Positions 1 through 10,400 are shown, counted from the stretch's first letter. The stretch is DNA of 64,000 nucleotides from Bradyrhizobium sp. MOS002 (GCF_003020115.1 NZ_PYFX01000001.1:883501-947500); one strand, 5' to 3'. Program-made: numbers and translations. The notes: generated by a model from the letters alone, not told the origin.

Positions 1-19
1 TTGGCTGGGCAGACTCATC

Positions 20-2224
20 GTGGTCGGACTGTTTCTGCTGGCGCAGGGCATCGCGGTGATGCTGGTCGCCTTCGTGGCGTTGCTGGTGAGCCTCGAGCCG
101 GGCTGGTCGGCGACGACGGAGCAGGCCAGCCTGCTCCAGCCCGGCGAAGCCAAATCCGGATCTCTCCTCCTCAAGGAGGACGGCGCCTACACGGAAGCGG
201 TCCGCCTCGGCATCGACGTCGACATCACGGTATCAGGCCCGACGCTGCGCGCCCGCGTCACCCAAATCTTCCGCAATCCGACCAAGGACTGGGTCGAGGC
301 GACCTATGTCTATCCGCTCCCCGCCGGCGGTGCCGTCGATTCGCTGAAGATGGTGGTCGGCAACCGCGTCATCGTCGGTGACATCAAGGAGCGGCAGCAG
401 GCGCGCGTGATCTACGAGGAGGCGCGCCGGGCCGGCCAGAAGGCTGCGCTCACCGAACAGGAGCGGCCGAACATCTTCACCAACTCGGTCGCCAATATCG
501 GTCCCGGCGAAACCGTCCTGGTGCAGATCGAATATCAGGAGCCGGTGCATCAATCCGGCAGCGAATATTCGCTGCGCCTGCCGCTGGTGGTCGGGCCGCG
601 CTACAATCCGGCGCCGATCGTCCAGAGCGTCGATTTCCGCAACGATGGCTCCGGCTGGGGCGCGACGAACACGGACCCGGTACCGGACCGCGACCGCATC
701 TCGTCGCCCGTGCTGGATCCGGCCAGGAATGCGCCGCTCAATCCAACCAGCATCACGGTACGCCTGAACGCCGGCTTTGCGCTCGGCGAGGTCAAGAGTC
801 CCCACCATAACGTCAAGGCCGAGAGCCCGGACACCACGACGCGAATCATCACGCTTGCCGACGGTGCCGTGCCTGCCGACCGCGATTTCGAACTGACCTG
901 GAAGCCGGTCGCCGCGAAGGCGCCGTCGGTTGGCCTATTCCGCGAGCGCGTCGGCGACGCCGATTATCTGCTCGCCTTCGTCACCCCGCCCGCCGCCGAG
1001 CAGGTCACGCAGAAGCCACGGCCGCGCGAGGTGATATTCGTGATCGACAATTCCGGCTCGATGGGCGGCACGTCGATCGTTCAGGCCAAGGCGAGCCTCA
1101 CCTACGCGCTCTCCCGTCTCCAGCCGACCGACCGTTTCAACGTCATCCGCTTCGACGACACCATGGACGTGCTGTTTCCGGCCTCAATGGCGGCGGATGC
1201 CGAGCGTGTCGGTGAAGCCACCTCGTTCGTCGGCGCGCTGCAGGCGCGTGGCGGCACCGAGATGGTGCCGGCGATGCGTGCCGCGCTGACCGACAAGCTC
1301 GGCGATGCCGGCATGGTTCGCCAGGTCGTCTTCCTGACCGATGGTGCGATCGGCAACGAGCAGCAATTGTTCGAAGCGATCACGGCGATGCGCGGCCGCT
1401 CGCGCGTGTTCATGGTCGGCATCGGGTCGGCGCCCAACACCTATCTGATGACCCGCGCCGCCGAGCTCGGCCGCGGTGCCTTCACCCATATCGGCTCCGT
1501 CGAGCAGGTCGAGGAGCGCATGCGCGGCCTGTTTGCCAAGCTCGAGAACCCGGCCGTGACCGGCCTGAGCGCAAAGTTCTCCGAAGCCAAGGCCGACGTC
1601 ACACCGACGATCATTCCCGACGTCTATCGCGACGAGCCGCTAGTGCTGGCGGCAAAGCTCGACACGCTCGCGGGCTCGGTCGAGATCAAGGGCCGCGTCG
1701 GCGACCGCCCATGGTCGGTGACGCTGCCGCTGCAGAATGCGGCCGAAGGCAGAGGCCTGTCGAAGCTTTGGGCCAAGCGCAAGATCGACGATGCCGAAGT
1801 GGCGCGCACCCTGCGCGAGATGACGCCCGAAGACTCCGACAAGGCGATCCTGGCACTGGCGCTCGACCATCAGATCGTCACGCGGCTCACCAGCCTCGTC
1901 GCCGTCGACAAGACGCCGAGCCGTCCCGAAAGCGAGCCGCTCAAGCTCAGCGAATTGCCGATCAACCTGCCCGCCGGTTGGGATTTCGCGAAAGTCTTTG
2001 GCGAACGACAGCAGGTCCCGGCGCAGCTCCGCGAGCGTCACGCCGATGCACGCAACCAGCCGACCACCAGGCGGCCGATTCCCGCCGCACCGGATGCAAT
2101 CCGCCTGCCCAAGACCGCGACCTCGGCCGAGCTGAAAATGACCGCAGGCCTGATCCTGGTCGTGCTCGCCCTGATCCTGTTCGTGTTCAACCGGCGTCAG
2201 TCCTTGCTCACTGACGCCGCTTGA
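20..2224 (+). CDS. VIT/vWA domain sortase-target protein (marine proteobacterial sortase target type), 5' end possibly outside window
   Basis: A cell-envelope protein of about 734 residues. An N-terminal hydrophobic segment (about residues 1-30) is followed by a VIT-type domain and a von Willebrand A domain whose MIDAS motif DNSGSMG begins at D343, so it probably binds a divalent metal and a ligand protein. Near the C-terminus is a sorting signal: LPKTA at residues 696-700, then a hydrophobic helix and a short tail with RR. This layout is that of the substrates of class GN sortases, and such a sortase is encoded next (2401-2988). The GTG at base 20 is the first in-window start. The frame is open to the window edge and reads WLGRLIV just before it, so the true start may lie upstream. 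A strong terminator follows the stop. The ligand and role are unknown; surface adhesion or matrix assembly is an inference. Confidence 0.85.
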   Translation: MVGLFLLAQGIAVMLVAFVALLVSLEPGWSATTEQASLLQPGEAKSGSLLLKEDGAYTEAVRLGIDVDITVSGPTLRARVTQIFRNPTKDWVEATYVYPLPAGGAVDSLKMVVGNRVIVGDIKERQQARVIYEEARRAGQKAALTEQERPNIFTNSVANIGPGETVLVQIEYQEPVHQSGSEYSLRLPLVVGPRYNPAPIVQSVDFRNDGSGWGATNTDPVPDRDRISSPVLDPARNAPLNPTSITVRLNAGFALGEVKSPHHNVKAESPDTTTRIITLADGAVPADRDFELTWKPVAAKAPSVGLFRERVGDADYLLAFVTPPAAEQVTQKPRPREVIFVIDNSGSMGGTSIVQAKASLTYALSRLQPTDRFNVIRFDDTMDVLFPASMAADAERVGEATSFVGALQARGGTEMVPAMRAALTDKLGDAGMVRQVVFLTDGAIGNEQQLFEAITAMRGRSRVFMVGIGSAPNTYLMTRAAELGRGAFTHIGSVEQVEERMRGLFAKLENPAVTGLSAKFSEAKADVTPTIIPDVYRDEPLVLAAKLDTLAGSVEIKGRVGDRPWSVTLPLQNAAEGRGLSKLWAKRKIDDAEVARTLREMTPEDSDKAILALALDHQIVTRLTSLVAVDKTPSRPESEPLKLSELPINLPAGWDFAKVFGERQQVPAQLRERHADARNQPTTRRPIPAAPDAIRLPKTATSAELKMTAGLILVVLALILFVFNRRQSLLTDAA

Positions 2225-2251
2225 GAGAGGAGCCTCCCGAACTCCTCTGTT

Positions 2252-2300
2252 AGCGCGCGCGGCTGCCCGTCCCACACCAACGGCCGCGCGCGCCTTTTTT
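2252..2300 (+). terminator. Rho-independent terminator after the sortase-target gene
   Basis: A GC-rich hairpin with arms at 2252-2265 and 2281-2294 (14 bp, two imperfect pairs) and a 15-base loop is followed directly by six T residues. It begins 27 bases after the stop codon of the vWA gene, so most transcripts should end before the sortase gene. Confidence 0.8.
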
Positions 2301-2320
2301 GAACACGCCCTCTCAAATTC

Positions 2321-2405
2321 GTCATTGCGAGCGAAGCGAAGCAATCCAGAAATTCATCCACGGAGACAGTCTGGATTGCTTCGTCGCTCCGCTCCTCGCA
2401 ATGAC
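2321..2405. repeat. Intergenic palindromic repeat, family A copy 1
   Basis: The motif CATTGCGAGCGAAGCGAAGC, continuing to an AATCCAGA end, is mirrored by an inverted copy ending in CTCGCAATGAC. The same element occurs at 26365-26441 and 44348-44425. It lies between the vWA gene and the sortase gene and ends on the sortase start codon. It is the kind of short non-coding hairpin repeat common in Bradyrhizobium. Confidence 0.85.
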
Positions 2406-2988
2406 CGGAATTAGCACATTGCCCCGCCTCATCTCTCCCCTGGCCCTTGCCCTGATCGGCATCATCCTGTTCGGCGACGGCGCCTACATCCATGCCAAAG
2501 CGTGGCTCGCGCAGGTGCTGCTGGAGCGCGCGTTCGACCGGAGCGTTGCGACCGGCGAGGTGGTCAGGCCATGGTCATGGGCCGATACCTGGCCGGTCGC
2601 GCGGATCGAGGTGAGGCGGATCGGCGCCAGCGCGATCGTGCTGGAAGGCGCGAGCGGCCAGGCGCTCGCTTTCGGGCCCGGCCATATCCGCCAAACGGCC
2701 GATGCGGGCGAGCGTGGTGTTGCCGTATATGCAGCGCACCGCGACACTCATTTCCGCTTCCTGCGGAATGTCGCCATTGGTGATGTGATCGATGTCACAC
2801 GGAGTGACGGTAAACACTTTCGCTATCGAGCGGATTCCTCCTCTGTGGTTCGCTTCGATGCCTCGGGCATCGATCCTGCGGCACGAGATGCCGAACTCGT
2901 GCTCGCGACGTGCTGGCCGTTCGACGCCGTCGCGTCCGGCCCCGAGCGCTACATCCTGCATGCCACCCTGATCGGAACCGATGAATAG
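2401..2988 (+). CDS. Class GN sortase
   Basis: A membrane-anchored cysteine transpeptidase of 195 residues. An N-terminal hydrophobic helix (about residues 8-25) is followed by a sortase fold with the catalytic His in AAHRDTHF, the catalytic Cys in VLATCWPF and the Arg in GPERY near the C-terminus. All three catalytic residues are present. Class GN sortases are the Gram-negative type and are usually encoded beside one dedicated LPxTx substrate, here the upstream vWA protein with LPKTA. I chose the ATG at 2401. A TTG at 2299 would also be in frame, but the extra residues would only be translated repeat-A DNA. The gene is separated from its substrate gene by a terminator and the repeat, so it probably has its own promoter or relies on read-through. 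Confidence 0.88.
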   Translation: MTGISTLPRLISPLALALIGIILFGDGAYIHAKAWLAQVLLERAFDRSVATGEVVRPWSWADTWPVARIEVRRIGASAIVLEGASGQALAFGPGHIRQTADAGERGVAVYAAHRDTHFRFLRNVAIGDVIDVTRSDGKHFRYRADSSSVVRFDASGIDPAARDAELVLATCWPFDAVASGPERYILHATLIGTDE

Positions 2989-3006
2989 CGGTTCGCAATC
3001 GATCCG

Positions 3007-3017
3007 CCCCCCCCCCC
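3007..3017. repeat. Homopolymer tract of 11 C
   Basis: Eleven consecutive C residues lie in the gap between the sortase stop and the glycosyltransferase start. No other C run of this length was noticed in the window. It lies in the likely leader or promoter of the glycosyltransferase and in no supported gene. Confidence 0.9.
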
Positions 3018-3145
3018 TCTTGAATCCGCGCCCGACCTGTAGGGACTATGCCGCTTGATGGAACCCCTGAACCGGCGCCGTCGACGGGAGACCTATCAGA
3101 ATGGCCCATTGAGCATTTTCGCTGCAATTTGCGAGAAGAACGGTG

Positions 3146-4126
3146 ATGGACGAGGAGTTCAGGCAGCGTCTCGAACAGCTCGAAAACCGCGTCGCGCTCC
3201 TGGAGAGGAACCAGGATCTCATCGCCGCCGGGCAAAGACGCTCCTCGCTTCGGAGCCTCTGGCGCCGCCCGCCGATGTGGACCTTCGAGCAATATCCGCC
3301 GCGCCTGCTCAACCTGACGGCTTTCCCGCCGGCACCTGCGATCCATTCGGATGCGCCCCGGATCGCGATGGTCACTCCGAGCTACAACCATGCGCAATAT
3401 CTCGGCGCCACGATCGACAGCATCGTCAGTCAGAACTATCCGGACTTGTATTATCACGTGCAGGACGGCGCCTCGATCGACGGCACGCTCGATCTCCTGA
3501 AAAGCCGCGGCGATAGCCTGAGCTGGAGGAGCGAACCGGACAAGGGGCAATCCAGCGCCATCAATCTCGGCTTCGCCGGCATCAAGAGCGAGATCATGGC
3601 CTATCTCAACAGCGACGACATGCTGCTGCCGGGGACACTTGCCTATGTCGCAAGTTACTTCATCGCACATCCGCATGTCGACGTCGTTTACGGCCATCGC
3701 GTCTTCATCGATCGCGAAGGACTTGAGGTAGGCCGCGCCGTGCTGCCGCCCCATGACGGCAAGGCGTTGCGATATGCCGACTACATTCCGCAAGAGACGA
3801 TGTTCTGGCGCAAGCGCGTGTGGGACAGGATCGGGCCGATCGACGAGAGCTTACACTACGCGATGGACTGGGACTTCATCCTGCGCGCGCAAGCCGCGGG
3901 ATTCAAATTCGCACGCTTGCCGCGATTTCTCGCCTGCTTCCGAATCCATGACGCACAAAAGACGGCATCCACCTACGCGGTCGGCGTCAGGGAGATGGGC
4001 GTCCTGCGGCGACGCATTCTCGGCTTCGAACCGACACAGATGCAGATCCGGCGCGCTATCGCTCCTTATCTTGCGAAGCAGCTGGCCTATCACTACGCCT
4101 ACAAGCTCGGCGTCCTGAGATACTGA
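3146..4126 (+). CDS. Family 2 glycosyltransferase
   Basis: A predicted inverting glycosyltransferase of 326 residues that would move a sugar from a nucleotide-sugar onto a glycan or lipid acceptor at the inner face of the membrane. A short coiled-coil-like start (about residues 5-30) precedes a GT-A fold beginning at IAMVTPSYNHAQYL. The acidic metal/nucleotide-sugar motif is seen as YLNSDDMLLPG, and MDWDFILRAQAAG fits the catalytic-base region. No clear membrane segment is seen. The ATG at 3146 is preferred over the adjacent GTG at 3143. Acceptor and sugar cannot be told. The gene stands alone after the sortase; an 11-C tract lies about 130 bases upstream. Confidence 0.85.
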   Translation: MDEEFRQRLEQLENRVALLERNQDLIAAGQRRSSLRSLWRRPPMWTFEQYPPRLLNLTAFPPAPAIHSDAPRIAMVTPSYNHAQYLGATIDSIVSQNYPDLYYHVQDGASIDGTLDLLKSRGDSLSWRSEPDKGQSSAINLGFAGIKSEIMAYLNSDDMLLPGTLAYVASYFIAHPHVDVVYGHRVFIDREGLEVGRAVLPPHDGKALRYADYIPQETMFWRKRVWDRIGPIDESLHYAMDWDFILRAQAAGFKFARLPRFLACFRIHDAQKTASTYAVGVREMGVLRRRILGFEPTQMQIRRAIAPYLAKQLAYHYAYKLGVLRY

Positions 4127-4283
4127 ACGACCGCGAGCAGGGATCCGAAGATGTCGATCACCAGGGCTTGATGCGCGCTCATTCCACCGCGCGGCATACC
4201 CGCCCACGCGGTTGCCAGTCCGAAGAACTCGCCATAGAACAGAGTGACGCACCGCCAACAAGAACAACAGGTGAGGTCACACC

Positions 4284-6503
4284 ATGGAAGCTCGCGTGTC
4301 TGCCGCCTCCGCTTCATCGCGCCCATGGTCTCCGCCGCCCGATGCCACCGACATCGTCAAGGGCATCCACGCCATGCTGCATCCGCGCAACATCGTGCTG
4401 GTGGGCGCGACCGACAAGCCCGGCAACTATGCCGAGCGCATCTGGAACAATTTGGTCAAATACGGCTATGAGGGCGGACTCTATCCGGTCAATGCCAAAC
4501 GCGAGACCATCTGGGGTGTCCCCTGCTACAAGGACTTTGCAAGCCTCCCGGAAAAGCCCGACCACGTGCTGGTGCTGGTGCCGGCGCGCTTTGCCGTGCA
4601 GGTGATCCGCGATGCCGCCGCGGCCGGCGCGCGCTCGGCCACCATCGTCACCTCGGGCTTCAGCGAGTTGCAGGACGAGGAAAGCCAGAAGCTCGCCGCC
4701 GAACTGCAAGCGGCCGTGCGCGAGACGGGATTGGCGGTCACCGGCCCGAACTGCCTCGGCAATTTGAGCGCCGGCGAAAAGCTCTTCACCAATATCGACG
4801 ACCGTATCGTCACCATGGAACAGGGCGCGGTGGCGATTGCCGGACAATCCGGCGCCATCGTCATGGCAATCCGCCAGGCCCTGGAAGATCGCGGCGTCGG
4901 GGTCGGCTACATGGTGACGACCGGCAACGAGGCCGGGCTCGAGACGCCGGACCTGATGCGGTATTTCGCCGAGGATCCGAGCATCAAGGTGATCGTGGTG
5001 TACCTCGAAGGCGTGCGCAACACCAAGGCATTCCGCGACGCCTGCAAGGCCGCGCGCGCCGCGAGCAAACCGGTGATCGCGCTCAAGCTCGGGGCGTCCG
5101 AGGGTGGCCGCGCGGCGGCGATGGCACACACCGGCGCGCTTGCGGGCTCGATCGAGACATTCGACGCCATTGCAACGCGCGAAGGGGTCATCAGGGTCGG
5201 CGGGCTCGACGAGCTGATCGAGACCACCGAATGCTTCGTCCACGCCGCAGTGCCAAGGGGCGACCGGCTAGCTGCAGTGACGCTATCCGGCGGCAAGCGC
5301 GGCATGCTGATCGACGCCTTCGATGCGGAAGGTCTGAATTTTGCACCACTCAGCTCGCATGTCGGCTCGGAGCTGGCAAAGATGCTCGGGCCGGGCTCGA
5401 TCGTCGGCAATCCGCTCGACGCCGGCTTTGCCGCGGTGGTCGATCCCTCCGTCTACATGAAATCGATCGGGCTGATGATCGATGATCCCGATATCGACAT
5501 CGTCATCATCGATGCCGAGCTGCCGAAAGCGCCGCACGAGCTGCGCGAGCGCAATCTGCGCATCGTCGACGAGATGGCGAGCCGGGCCGGCAAGCCGGTG
5601 ATCTATATCAGCGCGATGTCGATCGGCTTCACCGAGTTCACCAAGACCTTGCGCAAATCGCTGCCGCATCTCGCTGTCATGCAGGGCATGGATCGCGCGG
5701 TGACTGCGATCAAGTCGCTGCTCGACTACGCCAGGCTGCGCAAGGAAGTGCCCGATATCGTCTCGAGCTCGAAGCCTGCCGCGCGTGCGGTGCTGGAGAA
5801 GGCGCTGAAATCGGCAACCGGCGCCGCACTCGACGAGGTCGCCTCGAAGAAGCTCCTGAAGGCCTACGGCATCCCGATCTCGAAGGAGGCCATCGCACAG
5901 ACGGCAGCCGAGGCCGTGAAGATCGCCAAGCAGATCGGCTTCCCGGTCGTGGCCAAAGTCGTCAGCGCCGAGATCCTGCACAAATCGGACATCGGCGGCG
6001 TGGTGCTGAATCTCTACAACCCGGCCGAGGTGAAGAAGGCGTTCGCCGACATCACCGCGCGGGTGAACAGGCTGAAGGGCAAGCCGAAGCTCGACGGCAT
6101 CCTGATCGCGCAACAGGTCAAGGCCGATCTGGAACTCGTGGTCGGCGCCTCCCTCGATGCCGAGATGGGTCCGGTCGTGCTGTTCGGCACCGGCGGCATC
6201 GACATCGAGCTGATGAAGGACGTCGCGCTCGCCGGTGCGCCGCTGGACGAGGCTGAGGCCCGGCTCCTGATCGGCCGCACCAAGGCCGGTATCAAGATGC
6301 GCGGCTATCGCGGCAAGCCGGCCTTGCACGAGGCCTCCGCGGTGAAGGCGCTGGTCGGCCTCTCCAACCTGATCGCGGATGCCGGTGACCGGATCGCCTC
6401 GATCGACGTCAATCCATTCCTGATCAATGCCAGGACCGGTGTCGCCGTCGATGCCCTCATTGTGCTGAACAATGCTGCGGCAAAACGCGCCGCCGGGCAT
6501 TGA
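4284..6503 (+). CDS. ADP-forming acetate/acyl-CoA ligase (fused alpha-beta)
   Basis: An NDP-forming acyl-CoA synthetase of 739 residues that would interconvert acyl-CoA + ADP + phosphate with the free acid + ATP + CoA. Order of domains: CoA-binding Rossmann domain (about 25-150), succinyl-CoA-ligase-like domain (about 165-480) and a C-terminal ATP-grasp domain (about 515-739, with GFPVVAKVVS and LHKSDIGGVV). The likely phosphohistidine is H282 in AMAHTGALAGS, the conserved motif of the family. Both halves are on one chain, as in many bacteria. The ATG at 4284 has an AGGTGAGG ribosome site just upstream. No neighbour points to a specific acid. Acetate or a related short or aromatic acid is possible. 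Confidence 0.85.
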   Translation: MEARVSAASASSRPWSPPPDATDIVKGIHAMLHPRNIVLVGATDKPGNYAERIWNNLVKYGYEGGLYPVNAKRETIWGVPCYKDFASLPEKPDHVLVLVPARFAVQVIRDAAAAGARSATIVTSGFSELQDEESQKLAAELQAAVRETGLAVTGPNCLGNLSAGEKLFTNIDDRIVTMEQGAVAIAGQSGAIVMAIRQALEDRGVGVGYMVTTGNEAGLETPDLMRYFAEDPSIKVIVVYLEGVRNTKAFRDACKAARAASKPVIALKLGASEGGRAAAMAHTGALAGSIETFDAIATREGVIRVGGLDELIETTECFVHAAVPRGDRLAAVTLSGGKRGMLIDAFDAEGLNFAPLSSHVGSELAKMLGPGSIVGNPLDAGFAAVVDPSVYMKSIGLMIDDPDIDIVIIDAELPKAPHELRERNLRIVDEMASRAGKPVIYISAMSIGFTEFTKTLRKSLPHLAVMQGMDRAVTAIKSLLDYARLRKEVPDIVSSSKPAARAVLEKALKSATGAALDEVASKKLLKAYGIPISKEAIAQTAAEAVKIAKQIGFPVVAKVVSAEILHKSDIGGVVLNLYNPAEVKKAFADITARVNRLKGKPKLDGILIAQQVKADLELVVGASLDAEMGPVVLFGTGGIDIELMKDVALAGAPLDEAEARLLIGRTKAGIKMRGYRGKPALHEASAVKALVGLSNLIADAGDRIASIDVNPFLINARTGVAVDALIVLNNAAAKRAAGH

Positions 6504-6507
6504 TGTC

Positions 6508-6602
6508 GCGTAGGGCGGATTAGCGCAGCGTAATCCGCCAAATCGGTCCATGACCGTACGAGGCGTTGGCGGGTTACGCTTCACTAACCCGCCCTGCGTA
6601 CC
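6508..6602. repeat. Intergenic palindromic repeat, family B
   Basis: The left arm TAGGGCGGATTAGCGCAGCG, continuing to TAATCCGCCA, is matched by a right arm TGGCGGGTTACGCTTCACTA, continuing to ACCCGCCCTGCGTA. Together they form a long imperfect hairpin between two rightward genes. The sequence type is a dispersed non-coding repeat, and its stability suggests an mRNA 3'-end hairpin. Confidence 0.8.
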
Positions 6603-6650
6603 ATTGCAGCTCCTTCCAACTTCCCTCGTTTGGCCGTAAAATCACCCCGC

Positions 6651-7481
6651 ATGGCACGCGCGAGCAATCTGGTGATCGGAACGGCGACGCTGGCGGTGAT
6701 CGCCGTGGCGTTCGGCGGCGTGCTCGGCGTGCAGAAATGGCGCACCCTCCAGAGCCGCAGCCCGTTGCGCGTGGTATTCGAGGGCGGCTCCGCCAGCGGA
6801 TTGCGCCGCGGAGGGCCGGTCAATTTCGACGGTGTTCCCGCAGGCCAGATCCTGTCGATCAAGCTCGACAATCCGCGCAAGGTCGTGGCGCTTGTGATGC
6901 TCGACAATACCGCGCCAATCCGCAAGGACACCGTCGCGGGCATCGAGTTCCAGGGTCTCACCGGCGTCGCCGCGGTCTCGCTGATCGGCGGCGCGCCCTC
7001 CGCGCCGCCGGTGCCGCTGGACTCCGACGGCGTCCCCGTGCTGACCGCCGATCTCAGCGACGCCGAATCGATCGTCGACACCCTGCATAGTGTCGATCGC
7101 ACGATCGTCAGCAACGCCCCGGCGATCAAGGAGGGCCTGCGCACGTTCGAGAACTACACCGCCGATCTCAGGAGCAAGGGCGGCGAAATCGATTCCGTCA
7201 TGGCCAAGGTCGACAGCGCCTTCGCGGGCTTCGACAAGGCGGTCACAAAGATCGAGGGCGTGGTGCCCGGCTTTGCCGACGGCAAGGCGGATGAGCTGTT
7301 CGAAAAGATCCAGGGATTGCACGAGCTCGCCGACACCATGAGGAAGAAATCGGCGAGCTTCCTCGAAGACATCCGTCGCTCGCTGCTCGACGTCAGCGAA
7401 GCCGCCAACAAGATGAGCGGGACACCCACACCGGCCGCCGCTCCGCGACCGCCGCGCAAGCCGGCGCAGCCGAAGCGATAG
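6651..7481 (+). CDS. MlaD/MCE family protein
   Basis: A membrane-anchored MCE-domain protein of 276 residues. It has one N-terminal transmembrane helix (about residues 8-28), one MCE domain (about 38-115, starting RSPLRVVFEGGSASGL), a helical region (about 130-250) and a proline-rich tail. MCE proteins of the MlaD type form periplasmic rings that carry phospholipid between membranes with an ABC transporter (MlaE/MlaF). No transporter gene is adjacent, so any partner lies elsewhere. The ATG at 6651 is taken as the start. A TTG at 6630 in the same frame would add only seven residues ahead of the membrane helix. Confidence 0.8.
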   Translation: MARASNLVIGTATLAVIAVAFGGVLGVQKWRTLQSRSPLRVVFEGGSASGLRRGGPVNFDGVPAGQILSIKLDNPRKVVALVMLDNTAPIRKDTVAGIEFQGLTGVAAVSLIGGAPSAPPVPLDSDGVPVLTADLSDAESIVDTLHSVDRTIVSNAPAIKEGLRTFENYTADLRSKGGEIDSVMAKVDSAFAGFDKAVTKIEGVVPGFADGKADELFEKIQGLHELADTMRKKSASFLEDIRRSLLDVSEAANKMSGTPTPAAAPRPPRKPAQPKR

Positions 7482-7484
7482 CGC

Positions 7485-10400
7485 CTACCAGGCGTAGCGC
7501 ACGACGCCCTTGCCGGCGTAGGAGCGGGTGACGTTCGAGAATTCGCCTTCGAAGGTCGCCGACGCAGACCAGCCGTTCATCCAGGTCATCTGCACCGCCG
7601 CCGTGGTCAGCGCGGAATCGCGCGCCTGCGCGGCGCCGTTCACGACGAAAGCCGCGCCCGGCAGCGCCTGGAACACCGCGCCGATAGTGCGGTCGGGATT
7701 GTAATCATGCGCCCAGGCGAGGCGGCCGCGCAGAGTCATCAGGCCATCGGCCGCGGCAAAGGACCTGTCCGCGCGCAGGCCGAGTTCGGTGCGGGTAGAG
7801 GTCACGTCCTTGGCGGCATAGTTGAGCGCAAAGGTATTGTTTCCGACCACGGCGAACTCCGAATAATTCGGCAGGCTGAACAGTGTGGCCTGGGCCGCAG
7901 CATAGGGTGTCAGGCCAATCCACTGCGTGGCATAGCGGTAACCGCCCTCGACACGGCCCGAGAGGGCGTTGGTGTTGAACTGTGCACGCAACTGATCGAC
8001 GCCGGCAGCCGTGACGATGCGATTGGTCGTGACGTCCTGCCAGCCATAGGCCAGCGCCGCCGTGATATAGGCAGGCCCAGCCGTGTGACGAATGAAGGCG
8101 CCGGCCTGGAACAGATCGGAGCGGCCCCAGCCGAGCCCGTTGACGTTGAAGCCCGTGCCGCCACCGGCAAGCGCGAAACCGGCGATGGTCGACGGCGAGA
8201 AGCGATAATCGAGGCCGACGGCCGTGCCGTAGACGCTGCTGCTGGTGTTGTTGGAGCCGAGGGCGGCATTGCCGTCCGTGGTCTGCGAGCCACCGTAACC
8301 AGCTGCCCAGACGTCCCAGCGCTGTTCGAACGTCGCAGTCGGGACCTTGCGGTAGATCGAGGCGAACGCGTCACGCGTGGTCTTGTCAAGCGCACCCTTG
8401 CCGGTCGCGGCATAGGCATTCGCACGCGTGTCGTCGGCATACGGCGTCGCGCCCGGCGTGCCACTGCGCCCCGAGCCGAACACGTCAGTCAGCAGGTTGA
8501 TGAACAGGTTCATCGCGTTGAAGGTGGCCTGCTGTGACCCCGTCGCCGACTCGCCGGAAGCCTGCGTCAGGCCGTTGGGACCGAGGCCCGCGAACTCAGC
8601 TTGCAGGAAGCCATTGGCGTTGAAGAAATTCTGAAGCGTCGTGGCGACGTTCTTCTGATTGACGTTGAGAGCATACTTCGCGCCATAGTCGAGCGTGAAA
8701 TTGAGATAGACGGTGCCGCTGGGATCCACCGTCGTCGTGCCGATCAGGCCTCCCGGAGCCGCGACCCCGGCAAAATTGTCAGTGGCAGAGCCGGAAAACT
8801 GCATGATCTTGTACTGCGGCAAGATGGTGCTGCCGGCATACAGCGAGACGCCGACGGTGCCATTCAGGGTGACACTGCCGAAAACATTGGCAAAGCTCGC
8901 AGTGGTTCCGCTACCGACCTGCACGAGGTAGAGCGCGCCGGACTGGAAGCTGAGGTCCCCTAGAACCTGCATGCTCGAGCCCGGCCCGCCGTCGCCGGGC
9001 ACGTAGATGCCGCCGGTCGCGACAACAGTGTTGCCGACGATCCCGGCGCCGAACAGCGCGCCGCCCGCGTTCACAGTGGTCAGGCTCGATTGGGAGATAT
9101 CACCATCAACCCGCAAGATGCCACGATTCACCGTCGTCGTGCCGGTGTAGGTGTTGGTACCCGACAGGATCAGCGTTCCGCTGCCGACCTTTTCAAGGGA
9201 GCCGGAGCCGATGAAACCGCACCCGCACGGATCGTAGTCGCCGATGACACCGTCGACCAGCGTCGAGCGATTGTTGCTACCGACGACGAGCGTGTTGCCA
9301 CCGCCGATATAGTAGGTGCCATTGCCTTCGATCGAACCTGCCGTGATGCGGCCGTCACCGTTCGGGCCGAGGCTGATCCCAAAGTCAACGACACCTGTGC
9401 CGGTGGTGATGAAGCGCGCGTTGCCGCCGGTGGAATTGTCGTAAAATTCAGTCTTGCCGCCGTCGTTGGTGATGATCGTTGCGTTGCCGGCCGTCGTGAA
9501 CGCGGCGAAATTGGTCAGGCCATCGGCCTCGTTGGTGATCGTTGCGTTGCCGGCAGTCGCCGTATCGGATCCGAGCGGCGTACCAAACAAGGTGGCACCA
9601 AAATCCTTGTTCACGATCGTGGCTGACGCGGCCGAGGATTGGTCAACGAACGCGGTGCCGCCGTTGTTCTGGTTGGTGATGTTGGCCGTGCCCGCATTGG
9701 TCCGGCCAAAGAAACCGGTCAGACCGCCGTCATTAATGATGGTCGCGCGGCCGGCCGTGGCAGTGTCTGTGCCGCCCCCGGTCGGATCTCCGAAATATAT
9801 CTGGCCATTGTTGGTGATCACCATCGCGCTGGCAGAGGTCGCGTTGAAGAACTGCGTCGTGCCGGAGAAGTCATTCAAGAGCGTTGTGATGCCCGACGTG
9901 TCGGCGTTGACGATGTTGAAGAGGCCCTCGTTGACGACGGCGCCGATGATGCTCGCGGTATGGGTCGCGTCGCCAAGCTGCAAGGCCGCGCAGGAACAGA
10001 TGAAGGTGTCACCGGTATAGGTGTTGGCGCCGAGCAGCGCCAGGATACCGGACCGCTGGACGTTGATCCCGCCGCTGCCGGTGATCCGCGAGGCAATCAC
10101 GGCCGACGGGTCCGCCGTGCCGGTGACATCGTTGGTGAAGAATGTGGTGCCGCCCGGGGCCAGCCGGAGGTCGCCGCCCTGGATGGTGTAGACCGAATTG
10201 TCGCCGGTGACATCGAAGCCCACGAGGCTGGTGAGTTGGACGCCACCCGGCGCGACCGTCACGGTGCCGGCCGTGGCCGGCGTCGAGGCTCCCGAGTAGC
10301 CGAATATCGTGCCGGCTGATGCGGGATCGTAGGCGTTGCTGGTCGAACCAACGACGTCCGTCCAATTTGTGGTGGTGGTGTCCCATACCCCGTTGCCGCC

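Noticed and set aside
2299..2400. N-terminal extension of the sortase from a TTG
   Set aside because: The extra residues are translated repeat-A DNA, also seen at two unrelated places; the ATG at 2401 gives a normal sortase start.
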